Shown: positions 34,162-42,581 of the stretch, piece after piece | How positions within the stretch are numbered: position 1 is the first letter of the stretch | How the letters are laid out: each line of letters begins with the position of its first letter | Source: a bacterium | GTDB taxonomy: Bacteria > Zhuqueibacterota > Zhuqueibacteria > Zhuqueibacterales > Geothermadaptataceae | DNA: 60,564 nt | Direction: 5' to 3' | Assembly (NCBI GenBank): GCA_024275575.1 | Contig: JAJRYV010000130.1 | Span: forward strand, 1 to 60,564 | The notes under the pieces: generated by a model | Seen by the model: only the letters and a program-made list of their open reading frames with translations | What the model was told of the DNA's origin: nothing | The model's database searches: none | Program-made: the position numbers and the translations under genes

Positions 34162-35709
34162 TTAACTCCAGATCGTCAGATTTTCCAGATGATCTTTTGC
34201 CAGACGCCATTTAGTACCGAATAAATAACCAACGATAAACATGATCAGATTGCCGAAAATGCCGGTGTAATAAAGATCGAATGGCGCTTGCAACACCGCC
34301 GGCAGCATATCATTTTTTGCCAGGATCGTCCAACCGGTAAACGCTACGGTGCAGATGATACCGAACCACACCGAACGGGCGTCGCCTTTGGTGGTGAGAA
34401 ACCCCAGCAGGTACATACCCAGCAGGCCACCGCCGAACAGTGAAATTAAAATCGTCGCCGTATCTTGCATCGTGCGTGTCTCCGATTTCGATAAAATGAT
34501 GGCACCACAGATCATGAAAGCAGCAGCAGTGGCAGCCACCAGCCAGGCTACTTTCAAATAATGACGGTCGTCGCGGTTTTTCGCAAAAAATTTGCGGTAA
34601 AAATCCGTTACCGAAACGGTGGAGATAGCGTTGATGCTGGAATCGAGACTGGACATTGCCGCTGCGAGCGCTGCTGCGATCACCAGCCCGGTAATTCCCG
34701 GCGGCAGATAATGCATGATGAAAAACGGAAATATCTGTTCCGCTTTGCGTACGCCGGAGAGAATTTCAACGCTTTCGATCGTCGGAAAAACCTTGAACAA
34801 GACGTACATCGCAGTGCCGAGAAACATGTAAAAAGTCCAGATTGGCAAGCTCGTCGATACACTGATCCACATAGCTTTACGCGCCTCTTTTGTACTTTTT
34901 GAGGCGGCAAAGCGCTGCACCGTATTCTGATTGCTGCTATATTCGGTGAGCCAGTTCACCAGGCCGAGCACCAGCATCATGGAAATAGTTTTTTCCTGCA
35001 ATGAAAAACCCCAGGGAGAGGGCACCAGTTGTCCATTCTGCAATTCAGCCAAACCAAATTTGCCGTCAGCCAGGGCGACGGAAAATATTTGCCCGATACC
35101 GCCCGGTAAAAGATCGATAATAACAATTAAACTGACGATGCCACCGAGCATGAGCACAATCGTCTGAATAACGTCTGTCCAGATGACGGCGTCGATACCG
35201 CCGAGCACGGTGTAAACCGCCACAAAACCACCGGCGACAAGAATGCTCAAAAGGGGATCGATGCCAAGCATTTCGTGCAGCACCAGTGAAATAAGGTAAA
35301 GAATAATGCTCACGCGCACGAGTTGCGAGGAAACAAAAGCGATGGCGCCGTAAACACGAATCGACGGACCGAAGCGATCTTCGAGATATTCATAGGCGGA
35401 GGTGATTTTCTTGCGCCGGAAAAAAGGCAAAAAGATGCGCGCGGCGATAAAAATGCTCAGTGGCAGCATCAGATTGGGGATAAAGCGCAGCCAGGCTGTT
35501 TTAAAAGCATCAGCGGGGTAAGCGAGAAAAGTGATGGAGCTGATGGAGGTGCCCACAAGACTTAATCCGATCACCCAGCCAGTATAGGACCGCCCGCCGA
35601 CGAAATACTCTTCCGTGCTGGTATTCTTTTTTGAAAACCAGAAACCCAGCGCCAGCATGCCACCCATGTAAATGACCAGCGTGACGATATCAAGCCAATG
35701 TAAATTCAC
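34162..35709 (-). CDS. sodium:solute symporter (SSS family)
   Basis: A 515-residue transporter with about 13-14 membrane segments. It has the SSS signatures WFSKKNTSTEEYFVGGRSYT at the N-terminus and the conserved GLVIAAALAAAMSSLDSSINA region of the Na+ site. It would import a sugar or organic acid with sodium. It is the second gene of the LacI-led run, 22 bases downstream of the regulator, and so is probably induced by its own substrate. SSS members of this type commonly carry sialic acid, glucose or other sugars; the exact substrate is not predictable. Confidence 0.95.
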   Translation of the reverse strand: MNLHWLDIVTLVIYMGGMLALGFWFSKKNTSTEEYFVGGRSYTGWVIGLSLVGTSISSITFLAYPADAFKTAWLRFIPNLMLPLSIFIAARIFLPFFRRKKITSAYEYLEDRFGPSIRVYGAIAFVSSQLVRVSIILYLISLVLHEMLGIDPLLSILVAGGFVAVYTVLGGIDAVIWTDVIQTIVLMLGGIVSLIVIIDLLPGGIGQIFSVALADGKFGLAELQNGQLVPSPWGFSLQEKTISMMLVLGLVNWLTEYSSNQNTVQRFAASKSTKEARKAMWISVSTSLPIWTFYMFLGTAMYVLFKVFPTIESVEILSGVRKAEQIFPFFIMHYLPPGITGLVIAAALAAAMSSLDSSINAISTVSVTDFYRKFFAKNRDDRHYLKVAWLVAATAAAFMICGAIILSKSETRTMQDTATILISLFGGGLLGMYLLGFLTTKGDARSVWFGIICTVAFTGWTILAKNDMLPAVLQAPFDLYYTGIFGNLIMFIVGYLFGTKWRLAKDHLENLTIWS

Positions 35710-35731
35710 CTTTTAGTCGCTCCTTCATGAT

Positions 35732-36730
35732 TTACGTCGATTGACGCAGCACCAGTTGAGGTTTTAACTCAATTTGCCGTTTTTCCAGTGGTACCGCTTT
35801 TTTCTCTATTTTATCGATAAGAATTTTTGCAGCTATTTCACCGAGTTCATAGTTTTGCTGTTTGACCGTCGTCAGGGGGGGGAATAAATATTCGGAAAAA
35901 ACAAGATCGTCGTAACCGATAACCGCAACATCCCGGGGAATTGTTATACCATTTTCCAGCAAAGCTTTGCGCACCCCGAGGGCCAAAGTATCATTCCAGA
36001 CCGCAAAAGCGCGCGGCAACGTTTTATTTTGTATCGCCTGAAGTGTGAGTTGATAACAATGTTCTACCGAATCGTCGACGTGCGTGATCGTTAATGTTGC
36101 TTCCGTCAGACCGAAATCACGAACCGCCTTGCGGCTGCCGGTGATGCGTTCCCGGCCCGTCGTTGTCTGCGGCCGGGCACAGAGATAGACGATGGACCGG
36201 TAGCCCTGCTGCAACAGATGCTGCATTGCGATGTAACTGCCGTGTACATTGTCGTTTTTAACGTAATCACAATCGAGGGCGCTGGAGAAACGGTTGAGAA
36301 AAATGAAAGGCACCGTGAGTTTTTGCAGTTCTGTGATGTACGCCTCCCCTTTTTGCAGGGGAAACATCAGCAAACCATCGACACGTTTGGAGCGAATTTG
36401 GCGCAGAAATTCGAGCTCGGCCTCAGCGCTGTTTTGGGTATTGCAGAAAAGCGTTGTATAACCGGCAGAAAAACAGACAGCGTGGATGGCATCGAGCTTT
36501 TCCGCTGTGAGCAAATCGGACACACCGGGCATAAGAATGGCGATGACATTTGTGCGCCGGGTGACGAGACTTTTCGCCAGTTCGTTGGGCACATATCCGC
36601 GGCGCCGGGCAATTTGTAAAATGCGTTGTTTGGTTTCAGCTTTGATATCCGGTTTGTCGTTCAGCGCCCGTGAAACGGTGATGGCGGAAACACCGGCTTC
36701 TGCCGCAATGTCTTTGATCGTTACGCTCAA
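35732..36730 (-). CDS. LacI-family transcriptional regulator
   Basis: A 332-residue repressor. The N-terminal HTH is VTIKDIAAEAGVSAITVSRALND with hinge helix VPNELAKSLVTRR, followed by a periplasmic-binding-like effector domain that starts NVIAILMPGVSD and ends ELKPQLVLRQST. Translation starts at TTG (36728-36730), preceded by AAAAGGAGC at proper spacing. Its promoter overlaps a large palindrome made of two GGTAACGTTACC boxes, so the gene is very probably autoregulated. It is the first gene of the run that continues through the symporter, lyase, nucleotidyltransferase, kinase, phosphatase and GH38-like genes. Confidence 0.95.
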   Translation of the reverse strand: MSVTIKDIAAEAGVSAITVSRALNDKPDIKAETKQRILQIARRRGYVPNELAKSLVTRRTNVIAILMPGVSDLLTAEKLDAIHAVCFSAGYTTLFCNTQNSAEAELEFLRQIRSKRVDGLLMFPLQKGEAYITELQKLTVPFIFLNRFSSALDCDYVKNDNVHGSYIAMQHLLQQGYRSIVYLCARPQTTTGRERITGSRKAVRDFGLTEATLTITHVDDSVEHCYQLTLQAIQNKTLPRAFAVWNDTLALGVRKALLENGITIPRDVAVIGYDDLVFSEYLFPPLTTVKQQNYELGEIAAKILIDKIEKKAVPLEKRQIELKPQLVLRQST

Positions 36731-36757
36731 AAATTCAGCTCCTTTTGGACATATTTA

Positions 36758-36791
36758 ATCATGGTAACGTTACCGGTAACGTTACCATGAT
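36758..36791. promoter_or_regulatory. 34-bp perfect palindromic LacI-type operator, two tandem boxes
   Basis: Two adjacent copies of GGTAACGTTACC (36763-36774 and 36775-36786), each itself a palindrome with the central CG typical of LacI-family sites, are embedded in a 34-bp perfect inverted repeat flanked by ATCAT/ATGAT. It overlaps the -10 box of the minus-strand promoter and covers the expected start of transcription, a repressor position. Confidence 0.9.
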
Positions 36792-36815
36792 AACCATTCT
36801 AAAGAAATATGTCAA
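36787..36815 (-). promoter_or_regulatory. promoter of the LacI-led carbohydrate operon
   Basis: On the minus strand TTGACA (36810-36815), 17-base spacer, TATCAT (36787-36792). One mismatch in the -10 box. Start of transcription is expected near 36780, inside the operator. Confidence 0.85.
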
Positions 36816-37377
36816 GATTATTTCATTTTGAGAGTATTGATTTTTCACACAAATTGACTTCGTACCTGAATATAAACCACATTTTTCTAACTTGAGGCAT
36901 CCTGCCGCGGGGCACCGGACGGATACTGCTGCAAGATAAGAGATTTATATACAGGATTACCACACCGTGCCGGAACTCCATCAAGGCGTTGCTGCTTAAA
37001 TGGAATTTCATAATAAAGAACGGCCTCACCCGGCTTTGAATTATAAAATGCCGGCGATGATTTATTTTGAAAATAACAATTAAATTCCTTTCCTTGTCAT
37101 TTAGCGAAAGATATACGCCGTTGTGGGCAAAGTATAGATTCCTCTGCGGCATGCCAAAAAAACGGTACGGTTTTGACTTTAATTCTCACTACACATGCTA
37201 TTCGCCAGGACAATTCAAGGAAAAAGAAAACGACAATTGTAGAAAATCAACACCTTTTAAACAATACCGAAAGGGATACGGACTGTGGGGGCCAGCTCAA
37301 TTCGCATTTCGAATATGACTGTGACGTTCTCTTTTTAACAAATTACAATATACATTCAGAATCGAAAGGTTGGAACC
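36816..37377. other. intergenic stretch between divergent operons
   Basis: About 560 bases, AT-rich. A 109-codon minus-strand frame (36823-37152) has no recognisable similarity, no ribosome site and biased composition; I do not call it. GAAAGG at about 37366-37371 may serve ygeY. No clear plus-strand promoter pair was found. Confidence 0.4.
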
Positions 37378-38559
37378 ATGAGTGACATGCTGAAAAAAGC
37401 CCAGATAATGGAAAAGGAGCTGGTAAAATTCCTTAGCGATATCGTTGCCATTCCCTCGTTCAGCGGCAGGGAAGGGGCGGTCATTCAGCGTATAAAACAG
37501 GAAATGGAAAACATCGGTTACGATGGAGTGCGCGTCGATGCGCTGGGAAATCTCATCGGGCGTATCGGCAATGGGCCGCGAGTTTTAGTCATCGATGGCC
37601 ACTGCGACGTGGTGGATGTGGGGGAGCGCAGCTTGTGGAAGACCGAACCCTTTGGGCCGGTTGTGCGCGACGGCAAACTTTACGGTCGCGGTTGTGTCGA
37701 TCAAAAAGGCGGACTTTCCTGCGCGGTTCAGGCTGGAAAACTAATCAAGGAAGCCGGCATTCCAGAAGACGTCACTTTGTTGGTCATCGCCTCCATTCTC
37801 GAAGAAGATATCGAAGGGCTGGCCTGGAAATACATGGTGGAAGAAGACGGTCTGAAACCGGACGCCGTGCTCATCACCGAACCAACGGATCTCAATCTCT
37901 ATCGCGGCCACCGCGGGCGGCTGGAAATGAAAATTCGTACCGAGGGGCTCTCGTGCCACGGCTCAGCGCCGGAGCGCGGGGTGAATGCGATTTACAAAAT
38001 GGCGCCTATCATCGCGGAAATCGAGCAGCTCAACAAACGTATTAAAGACGATGCTTTTCTCGGCAAAGGCAGCGTCACCATTTCCAATATCCGCTCCGGT
38101 TCGCCTTCATTATGCGCTGTGGCTGATTCCTGCGAAATCCATCTCGACAGACGTTTGACGGCCGGTGAAACCATCGAGAGCGCGCTTGCAGAAGTGCAGG
38201 CCTTGCCGGCATTTCAAAAGGCCGGCGCAAAAGCCTGGGTGTCGGAAAATGAATACACCGGCTGGACTGGCAATAAATATTCGATGCAGGCTTATATGCC
38301 GACATGGGTTTTGCAAGAAGATCACCCGCTGTTGCAGACCGCTGTTCAAAGTTACAAAAACTTGTTTGCCGGCGCGCCGAAAGTCGATAAATGGACTTTC
38401 TCCACCAACGGCGTCGGCAGCGCAGGCATGTACAATATCCCGACATTTGGTTTCGGGCCGGGCAACGAGGTGCAGGCGCACGCGCCGAACGAAAACATGC
38501 CGGTGGAACATTTGGCCAAAGCCGTGGCGTTTTATGCGGAGTTTGTGCTTAATTTTTAA
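37378..38559 (+). CDS. ygeY: YgeY-type M20-family hydrolase
   Basis: A 393-residue M20 metallohydrolase. Zinc-site motifs are IDGHCDVVDVG (His, Asp), GRGCVDQKGGLS (Asp) and SILEEDIEG (Glu-Glu), with LITEPTDLNLYRGHRG before the dimerisation domain and NGVGSAGMYNIPTFGFGPG near the end. It matches the YgeY subgroup described as selenium-metabolism-linked hydrolases, found with YgeW and molybdenum-hydroxylase genes in anaerobic purine or ureide breakdown clusters. It is followed by ygeW and xdhC on the same strand, supporting that context. The ATG at 37378 has a reasonable GAAAGG site. Confidence 0.92.
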   Translation: MSDMLKKAQIMEKELVKFLSDIVAIPSFSGREGAVIQRIKQEMENIGYDGVRVDALGNLIGRIGNGPRVLVIDGHCDVVDVGERSLWKTEPFGPVVRDGKLYGRGCVDQKGGLSCAVQAGKLIKEAGIPEDVTLLVIASILEEDIEGLAWKYMVEEDGLKPDAVLITEPTDLNLYRGHRGRLEMKIRTEGLSCHGSAPERGVNAIYKMAPIIAEIEQLNKRIKDDAFLGKGSVTISNIRSGSPSLCAVADSCEIHLDRRLTAGETIESALAEVQALPAFQKAGAKAWVSENEYTGWTGNKYSMQAYMPTWVLQEDHPLLQTAVQSYKNLFAGAPKVDKWTFSTNGVGSAGMYNIPTFGFGPGNEVQAHAPNENMPVEHLAKAVAFYAEFVLNF

Positions 38560-38573
38560 AATTGATAAGCCTG

Positions 38574-38608
38574 GAGACCTGCCAGGTTTTTAAAGCCTGG
38601 CAGGTCTC
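38574..38608. repeat. palindromic repeat GAGACCTGCCAGG
   Basis: Perfect 13-base inverted repeat (38574-38586 and 38596-38608) with a 9-base loop, between ygeY and ygeW. A half copy, AACCTGCCAGGTTTTAAA, is at 46561-46578. It looks like a REP-type element, with a possible effect on differential expression within the operon. Confidence 0.8.
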
Positions 38609-38643
38609 TTCAGAAGTATTCAGATAAAAACAACGAGGATAAC

Positions 38644-39627
38644 ATGAGAGCAATATTAAAAGGCAAAGATTATATCTCGACGCAAGATTGGACTGTCGAG
38701 GAACTGGAGCTGGCATTGGACACCGCCGACGAATTAAAAATGATGTTCAAAAAAGAGATTCCCCATCCCTATCTGCCCAACAAGACCATTTTTCTTTTAT
38801 TTTTTGATAAATCCACCCGCACGCGAAATTCCTTCGAAGCAGGCATCACCCAGCTCGGCGGGCATGCCCATTTTATCGATTCTTCCACCTCGCAGATTTC
38901 CCACGGCGAGAGCCCGAAGGATACCGGAATTATTCTCTCATCTTACGGTCACGGCATCGCCATTCGCCACGATCTGGTTCCGGGCGAGGGCAATACTTAC
39001 ATGCGGGAAATCGCCAAACACACTGACCGGCCGGTGATCAACATGCAATGCGATATCGATCATCCCTGCCAGACTTTGGCCGATTTGATGACTATTCGCG
39101 AGAAATTCGGCAAAGACAATATGCGCGGCCGCAAAATCGCTATTTCCTGGGCTTATGCACCGTCTTATGCCAAACCCATGTCGGTGCCGCAGGGTTTGGC
39201 GCTGCTGATGCCGCGTTTCGGCATGGATGTGGTTCTGGCGCATCCGCCGGAATACAAACTCATGGACAGCGTCATGGAAACCGCGCAGGAAAACGCCCGC
39301 AAAGCCGGTGTGAAGTTTGAAGTTGTCGATGATATGGATGCCGCATTTGAAGACGCGGACATCGTTTATCCCAAAAGCTGGGGCATTGAGTCGCTTTTTC
39401 ACGTTCCCGAAGAAGCGCTGGAAATCTCGAAAAAATACAAGGACTGGATTTGCGACGAACGGCGCATGGGCTTGACGAAAAAAGACTCGATTTACATGCA
39501 TTGTCTTCCCGCCGACCGCGGCTATGAGGTCACCGACGCGGTGATTGACGGGCCTCATTCCATCATCTATCAGGAAGCGGAGAACCGCCTGCACACCTGC
39601 AAAGCGCTGATGGCGTTGACAATGTAA
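38644..39627 (+). CDS. ygeW: YgeW-type knotted carbamoyltransferase
   Basis: A 327-residue member of the aspartate/ornithine carbamoyltransferase superfamily. It has the carbamoyl-phosphate motif FDKSTRTRNSFEAG, the HPCQTLADL loop and the HCLPADRGYEVTD motif. The overall sequence matches the YgeW knotted subgroup, whose natural second substrate is not settled. Physiologically such enzymes may run in reverse to yield carbamoyl phosphate and then ATP from ureide nitrogen. Preceded by an AACGAGGAT ribosome site. Co-located with ygeY and xdhC. Confidence 0.94.
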   Translation: MRAILKGKDYISTQDWTVEELELALDTADELKMMFKKEIPHPYLPNKTIFLLFFDKSTRTRNSFEAGITQLGGHAHFIDSSTSQISHGESPKDTGIILSSYGHGIAIRHDLVPGEGNTYMREIAKHTDRPVINMQCDIDHPCQTLADLMTIREKFGKDNMRGRKIAISWAYAPSYAKPMSVPQGLALLMPRFGMDVVLAHPPEYKLMDSVMETAQENARKAGVKFEVVDDMDAAFEDADIVYPKSWGIESLFHVPEEALEISKKYKDWICDERRMGLTKKDSIYMHCLPADRGYEVTDAVIDGPHSIIYQEAENRLHTCKALMALTM

Positions 39628-39687
39628 AAATTGGTTCATCACAATTTGTGTGGATCAAATAAATAAAAAATACCGGGACTTCATTAT

Positions 39688-40659
39688 ATGCAGGATAAAA
39701 AATTCTGGCAATTCGTTTGTGATCAACTTGGGAAAAGCGATCGGGTGGCTATAGCGATCATCGTCGAGACGAAAGGCAGCAGTCCGCGCAAAACCGGCAC
39801 CAAAATGGTAATTGCCAGCAATACGACATTATTCGGCAGCATCGGTGGCGGCGGCATGGAGCATTTGGTCATTCAGGAGGCCGTGCAAATGTTGCAGAGC
39901 AATCGACCGGCTGGAAAAATCGTACAATTTACCCACAGCGATGGCCCCGGGATTAACAAATCGGGCATGGTTTGCGCCGGCCGGCAGAAAGTGCTCATTC
40001 GTGTTTTTCGAAGAACAGAACGCGCACATTTGCAGGAGATCGCGAAACTGGCCGGAATGGGTAACAAGTTTAGCATCGAAATCGGCGCGAATGATTTTGA
40101 CTATAAACTTGTCTCTGCTGAAGGAAGCGGCAGTCCGGTTTTCACCTGGCAGGATGAGCAGAACTGGCGCTACAGCGAAATTGCGGCGCCGGAATTTGTC
40201 GTGTATCTCATCGGCGGCGGCCACGTGGGTTATGCCATTTCACGGACATTGGCGCCGCTGGATTTTCGCGTCATCTTGCTCGATAACCGCCCGGATTACG
40301 AAAAGTTTACCGAAAATGAATGGGTTGAGGAAAAAACGGTTGTCGATTATGCGAAAGTGGGTGAGATCATCCTTGAAGGCGAGTTTGTTTTTGCTCTTAT
40401 TTTGACCTCGAGTCACAAAGATGATTTTGCGGTATTGCAGCAGTTGGTGACTAAAAACCTGGGCTATGTGGGATTTCTCGCCAGTGCATCAAAAGCAAAG
40501 GGCTTTTTCAATCGGCTGCGAAAACAGGGCATAAGCGATGAAAAAATTGCGCAGATTTCAGCGCCCATGGGTTTACTGCAGAAATCCTATCTGCCGGAGG
40601 AGATTGCCGTCAGTATTGCTGCCGAGCTTTTGCAGGTGAAAAATCAAATACTGGTTTAG
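39688..40659 (+). CDS. xdhC: XdhC-family molybdenum hydroxylase maturation factor
   Basis: A 323-residue XdhC/CoxI protein. The N-terminal domain has VETKGSSPRKTGTKMVI and SIGGGGMEHLVI with MVCAGRQKVLI; the C-terminal Rossmann domain has YLIGGGHVGYAIS and FALILTSSHKDDFAVL. XdhC proteins bind and sulfurate or protect the molybdenum cofactor before insertion into xanthine dehydrogenase-type enzymes. No structural xdh gene is in the window, so its client lies elsewhere. Its stop codon lies at the start of a dispersed repeat. Confidence 0.92.
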   Translation: MQDKKFWQFVCDQLGKSDRVAIAIIVETKGSSPRKTGTKMVIASNTTLFGSIGGGGMEHLVIQEAVQMLQSNRPAGKIVQFTHSDGPGINKSGMVCAGRQKVLIRVFRRTERAHLQEIAKLAGMGNKFSIEIGANDFDYKLVSAEGSGSPVFTWQDEQNWRYSEIAAPEFVVYLIGGGHVGYAISRTLAPLDFRVILLDNRPDYEKFTENEWVEEKTVVDYAKVGEIILEGEFVFALILTSSHKDDFAVLQQLVTKNLGYVGFLASASKAKGFFNRLRKQGISDEKIAQISAPMGLLQKSYLPEEIAVSIAAELLQVKNQILV

Positions 40660-40703
40660 CCTTTATTATTCTTGCGGAGACGCAGTGGTGCAGAGAAAAA
40701 CAG
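40659..40703. repeat. dispersed GACGCAG repeat, copy 1
   Basis: CCTTTATTATTCTTGCGGAG followed by ACGCAGTGGTGCAGAGAAAA matches the sequence at 53685-53730 at most positions. Non-coding; fills the gap between convergent xdhC and the aldo/keto reductase gene. Confidence 0.75.
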
Positions 40704-40711
40704 ATAAAAAT

Positions 40712-41623
40712 TTACGGCACCCAGTGACCTTTTGTGGCAACCCAGAGGCGAAACCATTGTTGCTGGCTGAGCTCGATTGAGCAAGCCCCGGCAGCGCTGC
40801 GGATGCGTTCGATCTTGCCGCTTCCGATGATGGGCTGGATTTTTGCCGGATGTTTGAGCAGGAAAGCCAGCGCCACCTGGTCGATGCCGGCCTCGCCGAT
40901 TTCACGGGCAATATTCTGGCATTCGCTGCGCACACGCACAGCCCTTTCGCCGACACCGGTAAATATTCTGCCGCCGGCAAGAGGCGACCATGCCTGCGGT
41001 ATAATGCGGTATTGCTGACATTGGTCCAGCGTGCCGTCGTGCATGACTTCAAACTCCAGGGCGGAAATCTCGATCTGGTTCGCCTCGAGATTGAATTCCA
41101 GCCGTGATTGCAACAGGTCAAATTGCCACGGGTGGAAGTTTGATACACCAAAATGCAAAACCTTGCCCTGGTTTTTTAATTTAGTAAAAGCCGCTGCAAC
41201 TGCATCGGCATCCATTAGCGGGTCCGGGCGGTGAATGAGCAGAAGATCGATACGGTCAGTGCCAAAGTTTTTCAGGCTGTTCTCGGCTGTTTTGATGATC
41301 ACCTGTTCACAGGTATTGTAATGCCCGATTTCATTGTCTGGTTTTGCCTCACACATCGCTTCGATGCCGCATTTTGTCACGATCTGAATTTTATCACGCA
41401 AACCGGGAGCAAGCGCCAGGGCTTTTCCAAAAGCTCTTTCACAGCGATAACCGCCATAAATGCTGGCGTGATCGGTGGTGGTTATGCCCAATTCCAGGGC
41501 TTGTTCCACGAACGCTATAATCTGTTGCGGTGAACATTCCCATTGCAATAGATGCCAGAAACCGATTGCGATGCGTGACATTGAGGGACTGTCGCCGGTC
41601 ATTTTAATTTGCGGGACTTGCAT
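40712..41623 (-). CDS. aldo/keto reductase (YdhF-like)
   Basis: A 303-residue TIM-barrel NADP-dependent oxidoreductase. It shows the catalytic set: Asp and Tyr in TTDHASIYGGY, Lys in IVTKCGI, and LLLIHRPDPLMD for the His region. The LHFGVSNFHPWQ strand and the C-terminal cofactor loop PIIGSGKIERIRSA are also present. It is closest in style to E. coli YdhF. The start at 41623 (MQVPQIKM) was chosen from family length; the open frame extends 38 codons upstream without similarity. Substrate unknown. Confidence 0.92.
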   Translation of the reverse strand: MQVPQIKMTGDSPSMSRIAIGFWHLLQWECSPQQIIAFVEQALELGITTTDHASIYGGYRCERAFGKALALAPGLRDKIQIVTKCGIEAMCEAKPDNEIGHYNTCEQVIIKTAENSLKNFGTDRIDLLLIHRPDPLMDADAVAAAFTKLKNQGKVLHFGVSNFHPWQFDLLQSRLEFNLEANQIEISALEFEVMHDGTLDQCQQYRIIPQAWSPLAGGRIFTGVGERAVRVRSECQNIAREIGEAGIDQVALAFLLKHPAKIQPIIGSGKIERIRSAAGACSIELSQQQWFRLWVATKGHWVP

Positions 41624-41740
41624 ATGCAGCCTTTCCAGATGGCAATTTGATAATTTTGAAAATCGAAATTCAGAGAATTTAGAAATACTGTGGAAAATGT
41701 CCACCTTTTTTATCGCTGGAATAAAAAATATGCGCAATAA

Positions 41741-42533
41741 CTATTGCGGCAACAGGTTAAGTTGGTGAAATATTCGCCGCATGATAGCTTTGGGGGCCTT
41801 GGCATCTTTGGCTTTGTATATTGCAATATTGGTGGCGAAAAAATACACTTCATTTTGTTTTTCCAGATAACCGATATACCAGCCGATCTGTGGCTTACTG
41901 TCGCCCCCCCAGCCGGTTTTAGCCCGTAAAATGTAATCATCGCCTTGTTCAACAATGAGCATGGCTTTGACTTTTTCGATGTTTTCCGCGGCAAAAGGCA
42001 ATTCGCCACGATAGAAATGTTTTAAAAAATCGATTTGCTGCAATGCTGAAATGCGAATTTCTCCATCGAGCCAGAATGCATCGATTTTTCCGCTGATGTT
42101 CTTGTTGCCGTAATTGCTTTTGCGAACGAATTGCTGCATTTTTTCAACACCGATGCGCCGTGCCATTTCCTGATAAAACCACACCGCGGAAACCTGCATG
42201 GCGCTGCGCAGATTGTGATCATGGTTCCATTGTTTTATCGATCGTTCGATGCCATCCCATTTCAGCGCCGTATTGGTATCGGCGATTGCACCTGTTTCCA
42301 GGGCGATAAGGGCATTGAGAATTTTGAAAGTTGAGGCCGGCAGAAAAGGTTGTGCGGCGCGTGTTTTGTTGAAAATGCGCGTTTTGCCGGAATTTAATTC
42401 CTGCAATAAAAAGGTTCCTTCAACACCGAATTCAGCGAAAAACGCTTTGAACGGTATACCGGAGCGCTCATAATGGCTACAGCGGGTGAGCATAAGTCCT
42501 GCAATTAAAAAAGTGATGATTAGTTTTTTTCAT
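41741..42533 (-). CDS. class D (OXA-type) beta-lactamase, lipoprotein leader out of frame
   Basis: The mature enzyme frame (stop side at 41741, first in-frame ATG at 42491-42493) has every class D motif: S54-T-F-K57, S102-A-V, Y128-G-N, W141xxG and K192-T-G. Its family acylates and hydrolyses penicillins. Upstream, the same frame reads KKLIITFLIAGLMLTRC, a lipoprotein signal peptide with a lipobox-like Cys, but is preceded by TGA. The good ATG with ribosome site GAGAGATGG at 42531-42533 is followed by seven A; with six A it would give MKKLIITFLIAGL in frame. So a one-base insertion in the A run separates start from leader. Slippage or sequence error could restore export; otherwise the product starts at an internal ATG without its leader. 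Confidence 0.85.
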
Positions 42534-42581
42534 TCCATCTCTCATGAATTTTTCATTAAAATTTAATTGGTATTTAAGTTT

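Noticed and set aside
36823-37152. 109-codon minus-strand frame between the LacI gene and ygeY
   Set aside because: No family resemblance, no ribosome site, and it overlaps the operon promoter region; judged to be chance.
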